DNA of 21,812 nucleotides from assembly GCA_012516755.1 (NCBI GenBank), contig JAAYWE010000033.1, forward strand, positions 1 to 21,812, in the 5' to 3' direction. Both the position numbers and the translations under genes were made by a program. Shown here in pieces: positions 14,896 to 21,812 of this stretch; position 1 is the stretch's first letter, and each line of letters begins with the position of its first letter. Source of the stretch: Treponema sp. (GTDB lineage: Bacteria; Spirochaetota; Spirochaetia; Treponematales; Rectinemataceae). Below the pieces are notes generated by a model, which saw only the letters and a list, made by a program, of their open reading frames with translations, was not told where the DNA came from and did not search any database.

Positions 14896-17800
14896 GTGTA
14901 CAAACCCGTTGATCCCAAGGTCAACTTCTCTCAACAGGAAGAATCGATCGTTCAATTTTGGCAAGATCAGAATATATTCCAGAAGTCAGTTTCGCAGCGT
15001 GAAGGCGCACCGGAATTCAGTTTCTATGATGGCCCACCCTTTGCTACCGGACTCCCTCACTTTGGCCACTTTGTTCCAGGTACGATCAAAGATATTTTTC
15101 CTAGATACAAAACAATGCGAGGCTATCATGTAGAAAGGCGCTTTGGATGGGACTGTCACGGATTACCAGTAGAGAACCTGATCGAAAAAGAACTTGGTCT
15201 GAATTCAAAGACCGACATTGAGCGCTATGGCATTGCCGAATTCAATGAGGCCTGCCGAGGCTCTGTCCTTCGGTATGTAAAAGAATGGCGCCAGATCGTA
15301 ACTCGCCTCGGCCGATGGGTCGATTTTGATCATGACTATAAAACTATGGAACCTGATTATATGGAGTCGATTTGGTGGGTTGTCAAATCCCTTTGGGACA
15401 AGGGACTCATATATGAAGGCCATTATATTCTCCCATATTGTCCGCGCTGTTCTACGGTATTATCCAACCATGAGCTTTCACTAGGCGGATACGAGGATGT
15501 CAGTGACCCCTCCATTACAGTGAGGTTTAAGATAACGGGTCTACCGCCATCGCTCGATGATCCTTCTCTCGCAGACCTGGCGAACGGATCTACATATTTC
15601 GTCGCATGGACAACTACCCCGTGGACACTGGTTTCTAATTTAGCTCTTTGTCTTGGCCCAGATATCGATTATGTCTGTGTAATCGATGGCAGTGAGCGAT
15701 ATATCCTGGCTGACTCGAAACTTGGAGACTATTATAAGAATCCTGAATCGCTCAAGCTTTCATGGAAGAAGAAAGGCAGCGAACTAGTCGGAATTAGATA
15801 CGAACCTTTATTCCCTTATTTCGCCTTCTTGACCGAAAAAGGCGCATTTGTCACGGTGCTTGGCCAGCACGTTACTACCGAAGAAGGAACCGGAATAGTT
15901 CATACAGCACCGGGTTTTGGTGAAGAGGACTACGAAGTATTGCGCGGTTCCGGTATTCCTACCGTATGCCCGGTCGACGAAGAATGCAGATTTACCGAGG
16001 AAGTTCCGGACTACAAAGGATTATTCGTCAAAGACGCAGACAAATCCATAATGAATCGGCTCAAAAACGAAGGTAAACTCATAAAGCGCGACCAGATCAT
16101 CCACGCATATCCACATTGCTGGCGCTGCGAAAGCCCGCTCATCTACCGGGCAATTTCCAGCTGGTTCGTTGAGATCGAGCCTATAAAAAAATCCATGCTA
16201 AAGGCCAACAAGAGCGTCTATTGGGTGCCTGCCCATATTCGCGATGGTAGATTCGGAAATTGGCTAGAAAACGCGCGAGACTGGGCAATAAGTCGAAATC
16301 GCTATTGGGGAAACCCGCTCCCCATCTGGAGATGCGATGAATGCGGAAAGACCATATGCGTGGGTTCTCGCAAAGAACTTGCTGAACTCGGCGGCGAAGT
16401 ACCTGAAGACCTGCACAAGCATTATCTCGATAAAGTTACACTGCCATGCACCTGCGGTGGAGCCATGCATCGAATTCCTGAAGTCCTCGATTGCTGGTTC
16501 GAATCCGGAGCGATGCCATATGGACAGAATCATTATCCCTTCGAAAACAAGCAAAAATTCGAATCCATCTTCCCTGCGGACTTCATCTGCGAGGGTCTCG
16601 ACCAAACGCGAGGCTGGTTCTATACATTGACAATCCTTGCGGCAGCTCTTTTTGACAAGCCTGCTTTTAAGGCTTGTGTCGTCAATGGTCTTGTCTTGGC
16701 AGAAGATGGCAAAAAGATGTCAAAAAGCCTACGAAATTATACCGACCCCTCCGCAGTCATGGACAAATTTGGTGCCGATGCACTGAGACTCTTTCTTATG
16801 AATTCCGCTGTAATAAAGGCCGAAGACCTCTGTTATTCGGACGAAGGTGTCAGAAACGTCCTTAAGAGCGTAATACTCCCACTTTGGAACGCTTATAGTT
16901 TCTTTGTCACATACGCAAATATCGATGGCTTTGTGGCGGAAGATTTCGACTGCGCGGGAGTCGAAAATCCTCTTGACATATGGATACTATCTGTATGCGA
17001 GAAAATGATAGCCGATGTAACAACCGGCTTCGAGGCCTTTGATCTACAAGCAGCAATAGCTCCAACTGTCGAATTCGTGGATAGCCTTAACAATTGGTAT
17101 ATTCGCCGTTCGCGGCGTAGATTCTGGAAATCAGAAAACGATGCAGATAAAAAGAATGCATATAAGACGCTCTACCGGGTTCTGCGCCGACTCACCCTAG
17201 TTATGGCGCCCGTAATTCCATTTGTCACCGAGGCAATCTATCGCAACATAAAACTGCAGTCGGAGCCCGAATCTATCCATCTCTCGGATTGGCCAAATGC
17301 AGAAGCAAAATATCGAAACCTCGATCTGGAGCGCGATATGCGCATCGTTCGACAAGCCGTTACTATGGGGCGCTCGCTCAGAGTAGCCAACGATCTCAAA
17401 ATCCGTCAGCCTCTCGGATCGATCCAACTCATCAGCAGGATTGCGGAAGAACGAGAAGCTCTGCAGCGAATGGAAGATATTCTTCGCGAAGAACTCAATG
17501 TTAAATCCGTTGTCATCCATGAAAAAGAAGAAGATCTCGTCGAATACCACGCTAAAGCCAATTTCCGGGTGCTAGGTAAGGAGCTAGGCCCTTATATGAA
17601 AGAAGCGGCAGCAAAGATCGCCAATCTGAGCAGCACAGAGATTGCTCGCCTCCTCGATGGGGAGCAGATATTAATCGCCTTGAGCTCGGGCGAAAAAATA
17701 GCTCTGGATAGCTCCCGAGTAGATATAATCCGCGAGGAAAAGCAAGGCCTAAAGGTCCTAAACGAAGGAAGCCTTACCGTGGCGCTCGATACGAATATCA

Positions 17801-18075
17801 CCTCAGAATTGCTCTACGAAGGTTATGTGCGCGATCTGATCCGAGGAATCCAGAATGCCCGCAAAGAAAAAGGCCTCGATGTGACCGATAGGATTATTCT
17901 AGAGGTTTCGGGCGATGATGAACTAAAGGTTGCACTCGATCGCTTTGGTCAAATAGTAGCTGAAGAAACCTTAGCCCTAAGAATAGATTGGAAAAGCATG
18001 GACGAAGTCATGACAAATGGCTTTGCAGTAGAAGCGGGCGATAAGGCTTGGATGGTGAACCTGAGAAAAGCCTAG
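14896..18075 (+). CDS. ileS: Isoleucyl-tRNA synthetase, eukaryote-like type (IleRS2)
   Basis: A 1059-residue class-I synthetase that charges tRNA-Ile. It begins MYKPVDPKVNFSQQEESIV from GTG 14896, with GAGGAGG (14884-14890) five bases upstream. An open frame from ATG 14806 would add a 30-residue hydrophobic N-terminus not typical of the family and without an SD. Motifs: PPFATGLPHFGHFVPGTIKD (HIGH variant HFGH at 55-58), FGWDCHGLPVENLIEKEL, the CP1 editing domain with WTTTPWTLVSNLALCLG, zinc-type cysteine pairs around WRCDECGKTI and CTCGGAM, and KKMSKSLRNYTDP (KMSKS near 607-611). The anticodon-binding domain and a long C-terminal extension follow. The GLPHxGH context and length mark the IleRS2 clade, which is often naturally insensitive to mupirocin. 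Its stop codon overlaps the stop of the convergent lipoprotein gene. Confidence 0.96.
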   Translation: MYKPVDPKVNFSQQEESIVQFWQDQNIFQKSVSQREGAPEFSFYDGPPFATGLPHFGHFVPGTIKDIFPRYKTMRGYHVERRFGWDCHGLPVENLIEKELGLNSKTDIERYGIAEFNEACRGSVLRYVKEWRQIVTRLGRWVDFDHDYKTMEPDYMESIWWVVKSLWDKGLIYEGHYILPYCPRCSTVLSNHELSLGGYEDVSDPSITVRFKITGLPPSLDDPSLADLANGSTYFVAWTTTPWTLVSNLALCLGPDIDYVCVIDGSERYILADSKLGDYYKNPESLKLSWKKKGSELVGIRYEPLFPYFAFLTEKGAFVTVLGQHVTTEEGTGIVHTAPGFGEEDYEVLRGSGIPTVCPVDEECRFTEEVPDYKGLFVKDADKSIMNRLKNEGKLIKRDQIIHAYPHCWRCESPLIYRAISSWFVEIEPIKKSMLKANKSVYWVPAHIRDGRFGNWLENARDWAISRNRYWGNPLPIWRCDECGKTICVGSRKELAELGGEVPEDLHKHYLDKVTLPCTCGGAMHRIPEVLDCWFESGAMPYGQNHYPFENKQKFESIFPADFICEGLDQTRGWFYTLTILAAALFDKPAFKACVVNGLVLAEDGKKMSKSLRNYTDPSAVMDKFGADALRLFLMNSAVIKAEDLCYSDEGVRNVLKSVILPLWNAYSFFVTYANIDGFVAEDFDCAGVENPLDIWILSVCEKMIADVTTGFEAFDLQAAIAPTVEFVDSLNNWYIRRSRRRFWKSENDADKKNAYKTLYRVLRRLTLVMAPVIPFVTEAIYRNIKLQSEPESIHLSDWPNAEAKYRNLDLERDMRIVRQAVTMGRSLRVANDLKIRQPLGSIQLISRIAEEREALQRMEDILREELNVKSVVIHEKEEDLVEYHAKANFRVLGKELGPYMKEAAAKIANLSSTEIARLLDGEQILIALSSGEKIALDSSRVDIIREEKQGLKVLNEGSLTVALDTNITSELLYEGYVRDLIRGIQNARKEKGLDVTDRIILEVSGDDELKVALDRFGQIVAEETLALRIDWKSMDEVMTNGFAVEAGDKAWMVNLRKA

Positions 18076-19328
18076 ATCGAGCCCAATAGCTGTCCATCGG
18101 CAAAAAATGCTGGATTAAGAAAAGGCCTAAGTTCATCCCATGAAAGCAGGATGATGAACTCTCCCATATACCAGGGAGCTATCTCGTAGCGATCGTATTC
18201 AAATCCAATTCCTGTCTTGCACAGAAATATCTTGTCGGATGGGCTTATATCGGATTCGAAAAAACCTAGATCGCGAAGATCTTCTATGGGGCTATTTCCA
18301 TCATTCCCAACCTTGGCAGACTTTGCCGAATCCTGCCAAAAGCCGCTTTGCCTGATCAACTCCACCTTTAGCTTTGGCCCAAGAGTCGATCTCCAGTCGG
18401 ATACGAAAATATCACTGGGTCCAAGTCTTTTGCCAGTCCTTCGATCTATTATATCAAAATCTGTCGAAGCAGAACCGTGTGCTCCTCCATTGAATAAATA
18501 ATACTGCGTCGCAACACTAATTATATTCTCACCGACATATACAGGATACTGAATCTCATAGAATTCTATCGGAGGAATCCAATATCGAATCTGCCCTGAA
18601 CCGTCATCCTTAAGGACATTTTTCGCTGGCTCAGAATCCAAATTTCCAGAATCTTCGGGTAATTCATATTTGGCAATAGGAGAAGCCTCTAGCCGCTGTC
18701 TTCTGAATTCAGCCATTTTATAAGGAGAATTCCCTCGGCGGAGAAAATCATTAAATGCCTTTTCTTCAAGCGATTCCCGCGAAACGAGATATTGTAGACG
18801 CATGGAAATCTTACGACCGCTTTCTTGAGTCTCTTCGGACAGACCGGCGAGCAATTTAAGATCCTTAATGGCTTTTGATCGATTCGCAGTAACTCTGTGT
18901 TGACTAGCTCCTTCCTGAAATATATAAGCGTTTTGAGACGTAGGTTCATAGGAGACCTCAAGCGAGTCTCCTTTTTCCCTGGCATTCAATACCAAACCAT
19001 TCATTCCTCCATCTCCTATCAAGAAAGAACGAGTATCCCTGCTCCCACTGGTCTCCACAATACGTCCGTAAACACCTTCCGTCCTCCATTCAAGAAAACC
19101 CTGCGCCCCATCCGCGCTCGAAACACAGATCAATGCGAAACCTTCGTCGCAATTTTCCCATGCCTCGAATTTTGGATAGAATGGGGCAAAGCCCTCCGGC
19201 AAGTATTGAGAATTATCGCTGCAAGCTATCAGAAAAATGACAACACAGGCATATAAAAAGATTTTGAGAGTGTTCTCTGGCCTATTATTCTTGCGGGAAA
19301 AATCGAATTCGCTATAGACTCTACTCAT
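18072..19328 (-). CDS. DUF3298-type lipoprotein
   Basis: A 418-residue predicted lipoprotein. The N-terminus has a long charged n-region, a hydrophobic core (about 22-35) and a lipobox FLIAC with the modified cysteine at 36, so it should be membrane anchored in the periplasm or at the surface. Residues about 265-410 resemble the DUF4163/DUF3298 module found in RsiV and PdaC. Matches are YPVYVGENIISVATQYYLFNGGAHGS, then DIIDRRTGKRLGPSDIF, and near the end the YDRYEIAPWYMGEFIILLSWDELRPFL segment (each part read separately). The middle is low-similarity and helical. No enzyme domain follows, unlike PdaC. A lysozyme- or peptidoglycan-sensing role is conceivable by analogy with RsiV but unproven. 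It has a good promoter and a weak SD (AGGGA). Its stop overlaps ileS by four bases. Confidence 0.78.
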   Translation of the reverse strand: MSRVYSEFDFSRKNNRPENTLKIFLYACVVIFLIACSDNSQYLPEGFAPFYPKFEAWENCDEGFALICVSSADGAQGFLEWRTEGVYGRIVETSGSRDTRSFLIGDGGMNGLVLNAREKGDSLEVSYEPTSQNAYIFQEGASQHRVTANRSKAIKDLKLLAGLSEETQESGRKISMRLQYLVSRESLEEKAFNDFLRRGNSPYKMAEFRRQRLEASPIAKYELPEDSGNLDSEPAKNVLKDDGSGQIRYWIPPIEFYEIQYPVYVGENIISVATQYYLFNGGAHGSASTDFDIIDRRTGKRLGPSDIFVSDWRSTLGPKLKVELIRQSGFWQDSAKSAKVGNDGNSPIEDLRDLGFFESDISPSDKIFLCKTGIGFEYDRYEIAPWYMGEFIILLSWDELRPFLNPAFFADGQLLGSI

Positions 19329-19350
19329 ATAATTTGCAATCCCTGCCGAA

Positions 19351-19379
19351 ATTATATTGTATAGAAGAGATTCTTACAA
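19351..19379 (-). promoter_or_regulatory. Promoter of the DUF3298-type lipoprotein gene
   Basis: On the minus strand TTGTAA (19379-19374), a 17-base spacer and a perfect TATAAT (19356-19351) predict a start near 19344, giving a 16-base leader before ATG 19328. Confidence 0.65.
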
Positions 19380-19417
19380 ATTTTATATCAAATATCCCTG
19401 CTATGAAAGCCGGGAAG

Positions 19418-19426
19418 TGATATAAT
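19418..19426 (+). promoter_or_regulatory. Extended -10 promoter of the repeat lipoprotein gene
   Basis: TGATATAAT is a perfect extended -10 (TGn plus TATAAT) without a recognisable -35. It would start transcription near 19433 and give a leader of about 138 bases for the lipoprotein gene at 19571. Confidence 0.55.
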
Positions 19427-19570
19427 TAAGATTGATTTAATATACTCATATAACCTAGATTAGATATGAAGGAGGCATCTTTTAAGAAGAATTCTTGTTT
19501 ATCATGTTTACTCAATCTTGATATGGTTATATCATTAAAGAAAAGACCTAGATATCCGAGGAGGGTAGTA

Positions 19571-21812
19571 ATGAAATTTGTGAAAAGGTTTCTCCCTCTG
19601 CTGGCTATAGTGGCGCTTGTATTAGCTTCATGCGCTACTCAAGCCGGTCAGGTACCAAAGGAAGCAGAGACTCCTCCGCCCGTAGCTGAAAGCGGGCCAC
19701 AAGAGCCTCAACTTCAGCCGGAGGTTGAAGTTGAGAAGCCTTCCGTAGAAAAATCTGAACTGCAGAGTTTATTTGGACAAGCAAATGATCTAAAGGACGA
19801 GGCAATTAAATTCGGCCTAGACTCAATACTTTCCGACAAATTCCAAGAAGCAAATAAAAAACATGAGATCGTATCTACAGAATACAAGGACCTCGTCGAA
19901 ACACCGGATCAATACGATGGAGTAAAGGCATATCCGCTGAAGGATGAACTTACCGAAGTCGTTTCGATGTGGGAAGAACTAATTGAGGAAGGCAGTCTGA
20001 TATGTCCGGAATTGGTTAAAATGGAGAGAAGCGGGGCAGATCTGATGCGCTCAATAGCTATAGATGCCGATGCGCCGATGATGGCCCCATCCCAGTATGA
20101 TTTCGGTCTGCGGTGTTATTCTCAAGCCGAGATATATACCGAGGACTCTCGTTTCTTGGATGCCATTGTTTCCTACAAATTAGCCAGTGCCGCATTCGAG
20201 AATTCGGCCGCGGCGGCGGAAGTAAATAAACTTAAGGAAAACATCGAGAAAAATGGTTATTCGAGTTATGAGAGCATCCAGATGTTCTTAACCATGGCCG
20301 AGGAAAAATGCAAAGAAGCAGAGGACTTATGGCTAAAAGGCAATATCGACGATATTGCGGCATCTACCGCACTCCTAAAAGAAGCCAGAGAATATTATTC
20401 CGAAGTGTATTCCAAGGGTTCAAATTTCAAAGCGCTTGAAGCAAAGGACATGGCTATTGCAGCTCAAGAGGAAGCCATCAAGGTAAACGCCGACATAAAT
20501 GCTCCTGACGAATATCAAAACGCCCTTGATATATTTGCTGAAGCAGAGAAAAGCATGGAAGAGGCCGAGTACGTCATTGCCTATTCTAGCTATGTCGATG
20601 CAGCCACAGCATTTGAAGCCGCACGAGACATTTCGCAAGCCATGGCCTTTGATGCCGCCGAGGCTATCGCAGAAGCCGAGACGAAACTTGCGGATGCAAG
20701 AGATAGGGCTTCTGAGCTTGGGCTGGAAGAAAACATTTATCTGATAGAAGCCAATTTGCATCTCGATAATGCAAAAACTCTTGAGAAGGAATTGAAATAC
20801 AGCGCTGCCATATTCGAGACAAATGAGGTATCGAACTATATAGGTCTGTCAGATTCCTTCGTACAGCAGGAAGCCGAGATACGCGAGAAGGCGCGCTTAG
20901 AGCAACTTGAAAGAGACAAAGCTGCGGCAGAAACGGCAATTGCGGATGCAAAAGTCCGGATGACATGGGCAGAGGAAGTCGACCTCAAATCCGATTATCC
21001 AAAGCAATACACGGATGCTTCTAATGCCATGATAGCCGCAGAAAAGGCCTATCAAATAGAGAAATATAGTTCTGCAAAGACTCTCGCCGAAGAGGTTTCC
21101 GCAACGCTATCCGATGATTTTCAGAAGCAGGTTCTCGCTGCCAGAGAGCTAGAGAAGATAAAAGCTGCGGAAGCCGAAGAAGCAAGCCGATTGAAGGCTG
21201 TCGCAAAACAAGCCGCAGATGCAGCAATTGCAGATGCCGAAAGCAGAATGGCGTGGGCTAATGAGAATCAGATTAGGGCCGAATATGCCCAAGAGTATCA
21301 GAACGCCAGCGTTGCAATGGTTAGCGCCTATGTAGCTTATGGGAACGAAGATTACCTGCTCTCAAAACAGAAAGCAGAAGAAGTCTCTGTCATTCTCTCC
21401 AATGACTTTCAAGCTCAAGTAGCAGCGGAGCGAGCTGCAAAGGCACAACTTGCTGCTGACAAAGCGATAGCCGACGAGGTCATGCCAAAAGCCCAGGATC
21501 GCATAGTATGGGCCGATCTAAACAACATCAAAGCCGATTATCCTGAAGTATACAATTCCGCGCATTCTGCGATGGAAGCCGCACAAAAAGCCTATCAAAT
21601 AGAAAAATATGCCGCCGCTACTCAGCTAGCCAATGAAGTGTTATCAACGCTCTCTTCTGAATTTGAGGCCAAGGTAACCGCTGATCGAGCCGAAAAGACG
21701 CGGCTTGCTGCTGAAGCAAAGGCCAAAGAGGAAGCTGAAAAGGAAGCCCAGGCGATGGCAATCGAGATCCAAAAGGCTTCGAATGCGGCCGAGGCTTTGG
21801 GTATAGCCCACA
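19571..21812 (+). CDS. Long Ala/Glu-rich repeat lipoprotein, 5' part (truncated by window edge)
   Basis: The frame opens at ATG 19571 with GAGGAGGG (19559-19566) upstream and remains open through 747 codons to the end of the window. A signal peptide (MKFVKRFLPLLAIVALVL) ends in the lipobox LASC, with the lipidated cysteine at 21, followed by a Pro/Glu-rich linker to about residue 62. The rest is almost entirely helical, rich in Ala, Glu and Lys. From about residue 450 come three clear repeats marked by R-M/I-x-W-A, then YxxAxxAMxxAxxAY and an AEEVSATLSDDFQ-like end. The conserved Trp codons are at 20966, 21254 and 21509, so the period is 85-96 residues. More divergent copies precede them. The protein is probably an envelope structural or peptidoglycan-associated protein. 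A C-terminal binding domain such as LysM cannot be seen and is only a guess. It is unrelated in sequence to its neighbour. Confidence 0.85.
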   Translation, partial: MKFVKRFLPLLAIVALVLASCATQAGQVPKEAETPPPVAESGPQEPQLQPEVEVEKPSVEKSELQSLFGQANDLKDEAIKFGLDSILSDKFQEANKKHEIVSTEYKDLVETPDQYDGVKAYPLKDELTEVVSMWEELIEEGSLICPELVKMERSGADLMRSIAIDADAPMMAPSQYDFGLRCYSQAEIYTEDSRFLDAIVSYKLASAAFENSAAAAEVNKLKENIEKNGYSSYESIQMFLTMAEEKCKEAEDLWLKGNIDDIAASTALLKEAREYYSEVYSKGSNFKALEAKDMAIAAQEEAIKVNADINAPDEYQNALDIFAEAEKSMEEAEYVIAYSSYVDAATAFEAARDISQAMAFDAAEAIAEAETKLADARDRASELGLEENIYLIEANLHLDNAKTLEKELKYSAAIFETNEVSNYIGLSDSFVQQEAEIREKARLEQLERDKAAAETAIADAKVRMTWAEEVDLKSDYPKQYTDASNAMIAAEKAYQIEKYSSAKTLAEEVSATLSDDFQKQVLAARELEKIKAAEAEEASRLKAVAKQAADAAIADAESRMAWANENQIRAEYAQEYQNASVAMVSAYVAYGNEDYLLSKQKAEEVSVILSNDFQAQVAAERAAKAQLAADKAIADEVMPKAQDRIVWADLNNIKADYPEVYNSAHSAMEAAQKAYQIEKYAAATQLANEVLSTLSSEFEAKVTADRAEKTRLAAEAKAKEEAEKEAQAMAIEIQKASNAAEALGIAH

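Overview
The window reads as a stretch of core chromosome from a spirochaete, most likely of the Treponema-like (Spirochaetales) group. The reasons are the block rpsP-khpA-rimM-trmD-rplS followed by a yraN-like gene, an isoleucyl-tRNA synthetase of the eukaryote-like (IleRS2) type, and several lipoproteins with treponeme-style lipoboxes. This placement is inference from gene content and protein character; no search was run. I see no rRNA, tRNA, CRISPR, insertion sequence or phage gene, and no gap above 300 bases without a gene.

Layout. 1-520 (-): 5' part of a Xaa-Pro aminopeptidase running off the left edge. 674-2519 (+): a small Cro/C1-type DNA-binding protein, then a secreted M16-peptidase-like protein whose zinc motif is destroyed. 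2529-6707 (-): prfA, prmC and a long RelA/SpoT homologue, probably one operon; PrmC methylates the release factor encoded just before it. 6786-8066 (+): serS, divergent from prfA. 8133-9245 (-): a yraN-like gene and two small hypothetical genes, overlapping each other. 9360-11497 (-): the ribosomal protein/RNA-modification operon, ended by a clear rho-independent terminator at 9292-9325. 11698-13647 (+): a long-chain acyl-CoA synthetase, divergent from rpsP. 13730-14605 (-): a DUF4097-like beta-repeat protein. 14896-18075 (+): ileS. 18072-19328 (-): a DUF3298-type lipoprotein. 19571-21812 (+): the start of a long Ala/Glu-rich repeat lipoprotein running off the right edge.

Most of the window is translation housekeeping: termination factor and its methylase, two synthetases, tRNA m1G37 methylation, two ribosomal proteins, two ribosome/RNA maturation factors, and the stringent-response enzyme. 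Envelope proteins lie at both ends.

The least ordinary signals are: (1) three genes (the aminopeptidase, prfA, serS) with sigma70-like promoters whose -10 box ends exactly six bases before the start codon and which have no Shine-Dalgarno, suggesting leaderless mRNAs; (2) an M16 homologue with HxxEH changed to KxxEY; (3) a 58-residue insertion inside the hydrolase domain of the RelA/SpoT protein; (4) back-to-back -35 boxes forming a perfect inverted repeat between rpsP and the acyl-CoA synthetase gene, with a structured rpsP leader; and (5) the repeat lipoprotein. I did not find a convincing new multi-gene system.
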